A DNA stretch of 7,818 bases from JBECKQ01 sp040235375. Its GTDB lineage: Bacteria > Planctomycetota > Phycisphaerae > UBA1845. The stretch is taken from contig JBECKQ010000054.1 in the NCBI GenBank assembly GCA_040235375.1, forward strand, positions 1 to 7,818, given 5' to 3'. Below, piece by piece: positions 1 to 6,548 of this stretch. Each line of letters opens with the position of its first letter. Position 1 is the first letter of the stretch. Below the pieces are notes generated by a model. That model ran no database searches. It had not been told where the DNA came from and saw only the letters and a program-made list of their open reading frames with translations. The translations under genes were made by a program, and so were the position numbers.

Positions 1-2
1 CC

Positions 3-1274
3 TTCAACCCGTTTCACATGGCTCAGGCCCAGTTCGACAAGGTCGCCGAACTCCTCGGCCTCGAGCCGGCCGCGCGCGAGCTGCTCCGCAACCCGATGCG
101 CGAGTACCACTTCAGCATTCCCGTGCGGATGGACGACGGAACGATCCGCGTCTTCCGCGGGTTCCGCGTTCAGCACAACGACGCACGCGGTCCCGGTAAG
201 GGCGGCATCCGCTTCCACCCGCAGGAGACGGCCGACACCGTTCGAGCGCTGGCTATGTGGATGACCTGGAAGTGCTCCGTGGTGGACATCCCCCTTGGCG
301 GCAGCAAGGGCGGCGTCATCTGCGAGCCGCACAACCTCAGCATGCGCGAGCAGGAGCAAATCTGCCGCGGCTGGGTCCGCCAGATCGCCCACGACATCGG
401 CCCGCTTCGCGACGTGCCGGCGCCCGACGTCATGACCAGCGCCCAGCACATGCTGTGGATGCTCGATGAATACGAGGTCATTACCGGGGCCAAGTACCCC
501 GGCCTCATCACCGGCAAGCCGGTGGGCATGGGCGGCTCGCTCGGCCGGACCGAGGCCACCGGTTTCGGCACGATCTTCGCCGTTCGCGAGGCCCTCAAGG
601 AGCTGAATATCCGCCCCGAGGATACGGTCGCCAGCGTGCAGGGCTTCGGCAACGTCGCCCAGTACGCCATCCGTCTCTACCAGCAGATCGGCGGGACGGT
701 GGTGGCCGTCGCCTGCTGGGACCAGAACGACCAGCAGGCCTACACGTATCACAAGGCCGACGGGATCGACCTCGATTTCCTGCTCTCGATCACGGATCGT
801 TTCGGCGGCATCGACAAGGCCAAGGCCCAGAAGGCCGGCTACCAGGTCCTGCCGCCCGACGCCTGGCTCGCCCAGGACGTGGACATCCTCGTGCCCGCCG
901 CCATGGAGCACCAGATCACCGGCGACAACGTCGACACGATCTCCAAGCGGGTCAAGATCATCGCCGAGGGGGCCAACGGCCCGACCACGCCGGAAGCGGA
1001 CCACGTCATCGGCGAGCGCGGCATCTTCCTGATCCCGGACTTCCTGGCCAACGCCGGCGGCGTCACTTGCAGCTACTTCGAGCAGGTGCAGAGCAACATG
1101 AACTACTTCTGGGAGAAGGACGAGGTGCTCGGCAAGCTCGACTTGAAGATGACTTCCGCGTTCATCGCCGTCAGTGAGATGGCCCGAAAGCGGAAGATGT
1201 ACATGCGCGACGCAGCCTACGCCATCGCCATCTCCCGCGTGGCGCAGGCCTGCCGCGATCGCGGCTGGGTTTGA
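3..1274 (+). CDS. gdhA: Glutamate dehydrogenase (Glu/Leu/Phe/Val family), 5' end beyond the window
   Basis: Cytosolic enzyme that interconverts glutamate and 2-oxoglutarate plus ammonia with NAD(P). Numbering from the ATG at 18, the N-terminal domain has the substrate-site lysines K61 (GPGKGGIRFHP), K85 (MTWK) and catalytic K97 (GGSKGG), plus D137 (PAPDV). From memory, the spacings 24, 12 and 40 match K89, K113, K125 and D165 of the Clostridium symbiosum enzyme. The Rossmann domain has QGFGNV at 208-213, then EGANGPTTP at 317-325 and FLANAGGV at 342-349. The length is typical of the small hexameric class. The frame is open to the left edge and the five upstream codons read FNPFH. Family members commonly have such a stretch before MAQ, and no Shine-Dalgarno sequence precedes 18, so the true start is probably outside the window. 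It is the first visible gene of an apparent operon. Cofactor preference cannot be read: the loop after the second Rossmann strand (ACWDQNDQQAYTY) is long and lacks the usual acidic position. Confidence 0.95.
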   Translation, partial: FNPFHMAQAQFDKVAELLGLEPAARELLRNPMREYHFSIPVRMDDGTIRVFRGFRVQHNDARGPGKGGIRFHPQETADTVRALAMWMTWKCSVVDIPLGGSKGGVICEPHNLSMREQEQICRGWVRQIAHDIGPLRDVPAPDVMTSAQHMLWMLDEYEVITGAKYPGLITGKPVGMGGSLGRTEATGFGTIFAVREALKELNIRPEDTVASVQGFGNVAQYAIRLYQQIGGTVVAVACWDQNDQQAYTYHKADGIDLDFLLSITDRFGGIDKAKAQKAGYQVLPPDAWLAQDVDILVPAAMEHQITGDNVDTISKRVKIIAEGANGPTTPEADHVIGERGIFLIPDFLANAGGVTCSYFEQVQSNMNYFWEKDEVLGKLDLKMTSAFIAVSEMARKRKMYMRDAAYAIAISRVAQACRDRGWV

Positions 1275-1289
1275 TCCCGCGCCGACCGT

Positions 1290-1295
1290 GGGAGA
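1290..1295 (+). promoter_or_regulatory. Ribosome binding site for the first PPDK-like gene
   Basis: GGGAGA lies 8 bases before the ATG at 1304. It decides the start. The frame is open further left to a TTG at 1271 that overlaps the dehydrogenase stop codon, but that codon has no such site. The 11 residues it would add are arginine- and proline-rich and look non-native. Confidence 0.75.
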
Positions 1296-1303
1296 ACCGA
1301 TTC

Positions 1304-3058
1304 ATGCCGGCGACTTCCGAGAACCCGTTCGGTCGCTTCGAGCGGAAGTTCTTCGACTCCGACGATGACTTCATGCTCATCGGCGACGGTGCGCTGGGCG
1401 GCAAGGCCCAGGGCCTGGCCTTCATCAGGTCGGCCCTGGCCCGGTCTTTCGACGCCGGCCGTTTCCCCGACTTCCAAGTGAATATCCCGCGTCTGGCGGT
1501 CATCACGACCGATCATTTCGACCGCTTCATGACGCGAAACGGCCTCTACGACCGCGTCCAGGACGGCGACCCGGACGACCGCATCGCCCACGCATTCCAG
1601 ACCGCCGAACTGCCCGTCGAGATCGCGGGCGATCTTCGCGCCCTGGTGCGCAACGTGCACACGCCGTTGGCCGTCCGGTCGTCCAGCCTGCTCGAGGATG
1701 CCCTGCTGCACCCGTTCGCCGGCGTTTACGCGACGAAGATGATCCCCAACAACCAGCACGACGCCGACGTGCGCTTCCGCAAGCTGGCGGAGGCGATCAA
1801 GTTCGTCTACGCCTCCACGTTCTTCCGCGCCGCCCAGGACTACCGCCACGCCATCGGCCGCGGCGGCGAGCAGGAGAAGATGGCCGTCGTCATCCAGGAG
1901 GTCGTCGGCCAGCGGCGCGGCGATCGCTTCTATCCGAATGTGTCCGGCGTCGCCCGCTCGTTCAACTTCTACCCGACCGGCCACGGCCGCGCCGAGGACG
2001 GCATCGTCAATCTCGCCCTCGGCCTGGGCAAGACGATCGTGGACGGCGGCGTCGTGTGGAGCTATTCGCCGGCCTATCCGGCGGCAATGCCGCCGTTCGG
2101 CTCGGTGAGCGATCTGCTTAAGCACACGCAAACGCAGTTCTGGGCGGTCAACATGGGCAAGCCGCCGGCCTACGACCCGATCGCCGAGACGGAGTACCTC
2201 ACGCAATCATCCATCGCCGACGCCGAAACGGACGGCGTGCTGGACTACGTCGCGTCCACCTACCGTGCCGACTCCGATCGACTGACCATCGGCATCGGCG
2301 CTGAGGGTCCGCGCGTGCTCACGTTCGCCCCCATCCTCGACCTGCCGGACATCCCGCTCAACGACCTGATCCGCGCCCTGCTGGAAACCGCAGAGGAAGC
2401 GACCGGGGCGAAGGTCGAAATCGAATTCGCCGTGAATCTCGATCCGCGCCACGGCCTGCCCGCGCGGCTCGGCTTCCTCCAGATTCGGCCCATGCTGGTT
2501 TCCGACGAGATGGTCGAAGTGAGCGAGGAGGACCTGACGGCCGACGGCGTGCTGGTCGCCTCCGACTCGGTCATGGGCAACGGCGTCGTCGATACCATTC
2601 AGGACGTTGTCTACGTCCGCCCCGACACGTTCGAAGCCCGCCACACGCCGACCATCGCCGCCGCGCTCGAACCGGTCAACCGCGGGCTGATCAACGAGGG
2701 GCGGCCGTACCTGCTCATCGGGTTCGGGCGCTGGGGCTCGACGGACCCCTGGCTCGGTGTCCCGGTGAACTGGTCGCAAATCTCCGGGGCCAAGGCCATC
2801 GTCGAGGCCGCCACGCCCGAAATGGACGTGGAACCCAGCCAGGGCTCCCATTTCTTCCACAACATCACCAGCCTGCGCGTCAGCTACTTCTCTGTTCACC
2901 ACTCCGCGCCGTATAACATTGACTGGCAGTGGCTGGCGGGGCAGGAGTTGGTGACGGAGACGAACCTGATCCGGCACGTCCGCCTGCGAGGGCCGCTGAT
3001 CGTTCGCGTCGACGGCCGAAACGGCCGCGGCCTTATCCGGCCATCGGCGGCGCGCTAG
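1304..3058 (+). CDS. PEP/pyruvate-binding (PPDK N-terminal) domain protein without phosphohistidine domain
   Basis: A 584-residue protein of the ATP-binding domain family of pyruvate phosphate dikinase and PEP synthase. Landmarks from the ATG at 1304: GALGGKAQGL (K34), VRSSSLLED (R125), VIQEVVG (196-202), GLGK (240-243), VEIEF (E372, E374) and LQIRP (Q393, R395). In Clostridium symbiosum PPDK, from memory, the matching ATP-site residues are K22, R92, D321, E323, Q335 and R337. Here the first acidic residue is Glu rather than Asp, and the E-to-Q hairpin is seven residues longer. After the ATP domain comes a module with LLIGFGRWGS (470-479) and SQGSHFFHN (512-520), ending in VRVDGRNGRGLI. There is no TGGxxSHxAI phosphohistidine segment and no PEP-binding barrel, so a complete synthase reaction is unlikely from this polypeptide alone. 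It follows the dehydrogenase by 29 bases and precedes its larger paralogue by 34, implying co-transcription. The fold is clear; the substrate and role are unknown. Confidence 0.9.
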   Translation: MPATSENPFGRFERKFFDSDDDFMLIGDGALGGKAQGLAFIRSALARSFDAGRFPDFQVNIPRLAVITTDHFDRFMTRNGLYDRVQDGDPDDRIAHAFQTAELPVEIAGDLRALVRNVHTPLAVRSSSLLEDALLHPFAGVYATKMIPNNQHDADVRFRKLAEAIKFVYASTFFRAAQDYRHAIGRGGEQEKMAVVIQEVVGQRRGDRFYPNVSGVARSFNFYPTGHGRAEDGIVNLALGLGKTIVDGGVVWSYSPAYPAAMPPFGSVSDLLKHTQTQFWAVNMGKPPAYDPIAETEYLTQSSIADAETDGVLDYVASTYRADSDRLTIGIGAEGPRVLTFAPILDLPDIPLNDLIRALLETAEEATGAKVEIEFAVNLDPRHGLPARLGFLQIRPMLVSDEMVEVSEEDLTADGVLVASDSVMGNGVVDTIQDVVYVRPDTFEARHTPTIAAALEPVNRGLINEGRPYLLIGFGRWGSTDPWLGVPVNWSQISGAKAIVEAATPEMDVEPSQGSHFFHNITSLRVSYFSVHHSAPYNIDWQWLAGQELVTETNLIRHVRLRGPLIVRVDGRNGRGLIRPSAAR

Positions 3059-3079
3059 ATTTTGCGCCAATCTCGGCCC

Positions 3080-3085
3080 AGGTGG
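3080..3085 (+). promoter_or_regulatory. Ribosome binding site for the large PPDK-like fusion gene
   Basis: AGGTGG ends 7 bases before the ATG at 3093. A second in-frame ATG at 3099 is also possible, but its spacing of 13 bases is less good. The two choices differ by only two residues. Confidence 0.65.
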
Positions 3086-3092
3086 CACGATC

Positions 3093-6000
3093 ATGACCAT
3101 GGAAGACCAACGACAAGACACCACACCGGCAAATCAGCCCGATCAGTCCGGGGGCGTCAGCCCGCCGATCAACGAGATCATCGAGGCACTCAAGGAACGT
3201 GACAAAGAGCTCAACTGCCTCTACCGGATCGAGGAGCTGCTAAATAACCCGCGCACCACGCTCGGCAAAACGTTGGGCGCGATCGCCTGGGCCATCCCGC
3301 CCAGCTTGCAGTACACCGATCTCTGCCAGGCGCGCGTCCGCGTCCGCGATCTCGAGTGCCAGACGCCCGGCTTCCGGGAAACACCGTGGATGCTGACCGC
3401 GCCCGTCGTCGCCCACGGCGACATCATCGGGCGTATCGACGTCTGCTACACGAAGAAGACGCCGCCTGCGGATGAGGGGCCCTTCCTCAAGGATGAGCGG
3501 CGACTCATCAACACAATCGCCGAACGCCTCGGCCATTTCATCCTCCATCGCGAGCTCGTCGAGTCGCTCGAAGGGTGGCACTCGGCGCGCGACGAATTCA
3601 CCAAGCGCCGCGAAAAGGGCGAATGGGGCGTGGTGCTCGACCTTCTGCGCCGCACCGATCAGAACCTGCTCCTGCGCATCTCGCGCAAGCTCATGAATCA
3701 CCTGTGCTGGAGCGGCGTGACCGAAGCCGAGGAGCTCCTGCAACGTTTCGGCGACCAATGGAAGGGGGAGGACATCGACCTGCTCATCGACGCGAACTAT
3801 CCGCGCCGCCGGCAGCGCATGCCCAGCATCGTCGGGCTCAGCGACGAGGCTTTCCGCCTCGCGGCGCGCCATCTGAGCGAGGAGGAGATCGTCCAGTGCC
3901 TCCAGAAGTGGATCAAGGAGGACCGGTCGAGCTTTCTGGTCAACGCCCTGGAGAACCTGGACACGTCGCTGACCGACATCGGCGACGCCATGGCCCGCTA
4001 TCAGCAGATGGCGCCGCAGGAGGTCGAGTTCTCCATATCGACGGAAAAGACGCTCCGCGTGGCCCTGGTGCGGCGGTTCTTCAGCGACCAGCTCCAGTTC
4101 ATCAACGTCGCCAAGAACTACATCGACATCAGCGATTTCCACGCCCTGCTGCAGCGCATGATCTTTCCACAGGGCAGTCACGGCCGGCTCGGCGGCAAGA
4201 GCGCCGGCCTGTTCCTCGCCTCGCAGATCATCAAGAAGGCGACTCAGCACGCCGACCTGCTGGGGGCCATCAAGACGCCGCGAACCTGGTACGTCGTCTC
4301 CGACGGCCTGCGCAACTTCATCTACCGCAACAACCTCGAGGACGTCTTCAACCAGAAGTACAAGGAGATCGACCAGGTCCGCCAGGAGTACCCGCACATC
4401 ATCCAGGCGTTCAAGAACTCCTCCTTCTCGCCCGACGTCGTCAAGGGCGTCTCCATGGCGCTCGATGACCTGGAAGGCCGCCCCCTCATCGTCCGCAGCT
4501 CGAGCCTGCTCGAGGACCGCTTCGGCACGGCGTTCTCCGGCAAGTACAAGAGCCTCTTCCTCGCCAACCAGGGAAACAAGCAGGAGCGCCTCACCGCCCT
4601 GCTCGACGCCATCGCCGAGGTCTACGCCTCGACCTTCAGCCCGGACCCCATCGAGTACCGCGGCGAGCGCGGCCTGCTCGACTTCCACGAGGAGATGGGG
4701 GTCATGATCCAGGAGGTGGTGGGCACGCGGGTCGGCAGGTACTTTCTGCCCGCGTTCGCCGGCGTCGCCTTCAGCAACAACGAGTTCCGCTGGTCGCCGC
4801 GCATCAAGCGTGAGGACGGCCTCATCCGTCTCGTGCCCGGCCTCGGCACCCGCGCCGTTGACCGTCTCAGCGACGACTACCCGATCCTGATCGCCCCAAA
4901 CAAGCCGGGCCTGCGCGTCAACGTCACCGTTGACGAGACCGTGCGCTACTCACCGCGGCACGTGGACGTGATCAACCTTGAAACCGCCACCTTCGAGACC
5001 GTCGATTTCCACGAGTTCCTCCGCGAAGTTGGTCACGAGTATCCGGCCGTCGAGAAAATCGTCTCCGTTCTCGATCACGATCGGTTGCGCCGCCCGATGG
5101 CCCTCAATGTGGACTTCGACAACGACGAGCTCGTCGCCACTTTCGAGGGCTTTATCTCCTCCACGCCGTTCACCCAGCAGGTCGGTACGCTGATGGCGCT
5201 GCTCCAAAAGACGCTCAACACGCCGGTGGACATCGAGTTCGCCCACGACGGCAAGGACTTCTACCTGCTCCAGTGCCGCCCGCAGAGCCACTCGCTGCAC
5301 GCCCAGCCGGCGCCGATCCCGCGCGACGTGCCTCGCGAAAGCGTCGTCTTCACCGCCAACCGCTACGTGTCCAACGGCCGTGTGCCGGACATCACCCACG
5401 TCGTGTACGTCGATCCTGAGGCGTACAACGAGATCGGCGAGCTCTCCGAGCTCCATGCCGTCGGCCGCGTGGTCAGCAAGCTCAACAAGCTGCTGCCGCG
5501 GCGCAAATTCATCCTCATGGGCCCCGGCCGCTGGGGCAGCCGCGGCGATATTCGCCTGGGCGTCAAGGTGACCTACTCGGACATCAACAACACCGCCGCT
5601 CTCATCGAGATCGCCCGCAAGAAGGGTAACTACGTTCCCGACCTGTCGTTCGGGACGCACTTCTTCCAGGACCTGGTCGAGTCCGCGATCCAGTATCTGC
5701 CGCTCTATCCGGACGATGACGGCATCGTGTTCAACGAGCAGTTCTTCACCGGCTCGCCGAACATCCTGGCCGACGTTCTGCCCGAGGCGACCGACCTGGC
5801 CAACACGATCCGCGTGATCGACGTTCCCAAGGTCGCGGACGGCCAGGTGCTGCGCGTTTTCATGAACGCCGATCTCGACGAAGCGATCGGCCTGCTCGCC
5901 CCGCCGACCGCCACCGTGAAGCCCGTTCGAACCGAGGAGCACGTTGCGGAAGGTCCAATCGAGGATCACTGGCGCTGGCGGCTGCGCATGGCGGAGCACG

Positions 6001-6344
6001 TGGCCTCGCAGCTCGACGGGGATCGCTTCGGCGTCAAGGCGTTTTACGTGTTCGGCAGCACGAAGAACGCCTCGGCCGGGCCGCGCAGCGACATCGACGT
6101 GATCGTCCATTTCGCCGGCACACCCGATCAGCACCGCGATCTGCTCACCTGGCTGGAAGGCTGGGGCCTGTGCCTCGCGGAGATGAACTACCTGCGCACC
6201 GGCTGCCGAACGGACAATTTGCTGCACGTCCACCTGGTCACGGACGCCGACATCGCCAAGCGCTCGACGTTCGCCGAAAAGATCGGCGCCGTCACCGACC
6301 CGGCCAGAGAACTCCTCCTCGGCCCGCAACGCGCCGGCCAATAG
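3093..6344 (+). CDS. GAF-like sensor / PPDK-type ATP-binding / nucleotidyltransferase fusion protein
   Basis: A 1083-residue soluble protein with several domains. After a polar leader (1-25), residues 33-150 (LKERDKELNCLYRIEELL to DERRLINTIAERLG) resemble the GAF-like input region seen at the front of some histidine kinases. No kinase or response-regulator domain follows. Residues 160-350 are a mostly helical linker. The PPDK-type ATP domain runs from about 361 to 735: GSHGRLGGKSAG (K369), IVRSSSLLED (R468), MIQEVVG (538-544), VPGLGTRAV (581-589), VDIEF (D713, E715), LLQCRP (Q727, R729). The D-x-E-x11-Q-x-R spacing equals that I recall for Clostridium symbiosum PPDK, so ATP binding is likely. 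Then comes the module shared with the preceding gene: MGPGRWGSRGD (809-819) and FGTHFFQD (853-860). The C-terminus (about 960-1083) is a polymerase-beta-type nucleotidyltransferase with G988-S989 and D1000-I-D1002. The expected third-carboxylate strand reads LLHVHLV. The phosphohistidine and PEP-barrel domains are absent. The reaction and partner are unknown; a sensor-regulated ATP-dependent enzyme or a nucleotidylating regulator is plausible. Confidence 0.88.
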   Translation: MTMEDQRQDTTPANQPDQSGGVSPPINEIIEALKERDKELNCLYRIEELLNNPRTTLGKTLGAIAWAIPPSLQYTDLCQARVRVRDLECQTPGFRETPWMLTAPVVAHGDIIGRIDVCYTKKTPPADEGPFLKDERRLINTIAERLGHFILHRELVESLEGWHSARDEFTKRREKGEWGVVLDLLRRTDQNLLLRISRKLMNHLCWSGVTEAEELLQRFGDQWKGEDIDLLIDANYPRRRQRMPSIVGLSDEAFRLAARHLSEEEIVQCLQKWIKEDRSSFLVNALENLDTSLTDIGDAMARYQQMAPQEVEFSISTEKTLRVALVRRFFSDQLQFINVAKNYIDISDFHALLQRMIFPQGSHGRLGGKSAGLFLASQIIKKATQHADLLGAIKTPRTWYVVSDGLRNFIYRNNLEDVFNQKYKEIDQVRQEYPHIIQAFKNSSFSPDVVKGVSMALDDLEGRPLIVRSSSLLEDRFGTAFSGKYKSLFLANQGNKQERLTALLDAIAEVYASTFSPDPIEYRGERGLLDFHEEMGVMIQEVVGTRVGRYFLPAFAGVAFSNNEFRWSPRIKREDGLIRLVPGLGTRAVDRLSDDYPILIAPNKPGLRVNVTVDETVRYSPRHVDVINLETATFETVDFHEFLREVGHEYPAVEKIVSVLDHDRLRRPMALNVDFDNDELVATFEGFISSTPFTQQVGTLMALLQKTLNTPVDIEFAHDGKDFYLLQCRPQSHSLHAQPAPIPRDVPRESVVFTANRYVSNGRVPDITHVVYVDPEAYNEIGELSELHAVGRVVSKLNKLLPRRKFILMGPGRWGSRGDIRLGVKVTYSDINNTAALIEIARKKGNYVPDLSFGTHFFQDLVESAIQYLPLYPDDDGIVFNEQFFTGSPNILADVLPEATDLANTIRVIDVPKVADGQVLRVFMNADLDEAIGLLAPPTATVKPVRTEEHVAEGPIEDHWRWRLRMAEHVASQLDGDRFGVKAFYVFGSTKNASAGPRSDIDVIVHFAGTPDQHRDLLTWLEGWGLCLAEMNYLRTGCRTDNLLHVHLVTDADIAKRSTFAEKIGAVTDPARELLLGPQRAGQ

Positions 6345-6489
6345 CCAGCCGTTTCCGCGACCCGCGCTGCCATCAACCCTGGAAGGCGGGAACCGTGTCC
6401 GAGCCGCGCCCGTAAGGAAGCGGGCCGACGCCGGCAACCTCACATACGCCAGCAACTCCGCTTGATTCACGCGAGAACCACTGTTGGCC

Positions 6490-6519
6490 TTGGATGCGCG
6501 CAATCGCTTATGGTATATT
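6490..6519 (+). promoter_or_regulatory. Predicted sigma-70-type extended -10 promoter
   Basis: TATATT at 6514-6519 is preceded by TG at 6511-6512, forming an extended -10 element. TTGGAT at 6490-6495 is a modest -35 match with an 18-base spacer. Transcription would begin near 6526, giving a leader of roughly 20 bases before the ATG at 6549. The rest of the gap from 6345 holds no gene and no clear terminator. A 5-bp inverted repeat (6408-6412 with 6421-6425) lacks a T tract. The promoter suggests the downstream membrane-protein genes are transcribed separately from the dehydrogenase operon. Confidence 0.55.
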
Positions 6520-6536
6520 GCACGTCGCGTCACCAA

Positions 6537-6542
6537 AGAGGA
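6537..6542 (+). promoter_or_regulatory. Ribosome binding site for the four-helix membrane protein
   Basis: AGAGGA lies 6 bases before the ATG at 6549. The same frame is open back to an ATG at 6462, but the extra 29 codons would cover the predicted promoter and have no Shine-Dalgarno sequence, so 6549 is preferred. Confidence 0.7.
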
Positions 6543-6548
6543 CGGCAG

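Noticed and set aside
3013..3027. Perfect hairpin CGGCCG-AAA-CGGCCG near the end of the first PPDK-like gene
   Set aside because: It is inside coding sequence for DGRNGRG, a family-typical C-terminal motif with repeated Gly-Arg codons. It is expected from GC-rich codon use and has no T tract.
3049..3068. Inverted repeat GGCGC / GCGCC spanning the stop codon of the first PPDK-like gene
   Set aside because: Five base pairs around a ten-base loop is likely chance in this composition; nothing else supports an intercistronic element.
1217..3124. Two abutting minus-strand open frames (1217-2206 and 2207-3124)
   Set aside because: Both mirror the PPDK-like gene and have shadow-type composition. 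Their exact abutment is coincidental and they show no motif or ribosome binding site that I can support.
3575..4468. Plus-strand open frame of 297 codons in another frame inside the fusion gene
   Set aside because: The translation is dominated by Arg, Pro, Ala, Gly and His, typical of a frame-shifted reading of GC-rich coding DNA.
3240..4688. Minus-strand open frame of 482 codons
   Set aside because: It lies wholly inside the fusion gene, with biased composition and no recognisable motif; shadow of a GC-rich gene.
6408..6425. Inverted repeat GCCCG / CGGGC as an intrinsic terminator
   Set aside because: The stem is only five base pairs with an eight-base loop and no following T tract.
6380..6440. 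Possible cobalamin-riboswitch-like string (GGGAA ... GCCCGTAA) between the operon and the next gene
   Set aside because: Spacing and conserved bases do not fit the cobalamin element, and no paired core could be drawn. It lies upstream of the predicted promoter, so it would not be in that transcript.
4950..6536. Long minus-strand open frame of 528 codons opposite the large fusion gene
   Set aside because: The plus strand encodes recognisable ATP-binding and nucleotidyltransferase motifs. The reverse translation is low-complexity and rich in Val, Asp, Arg, Gly and Ala, as expected from a GC3-rich shadow frame.
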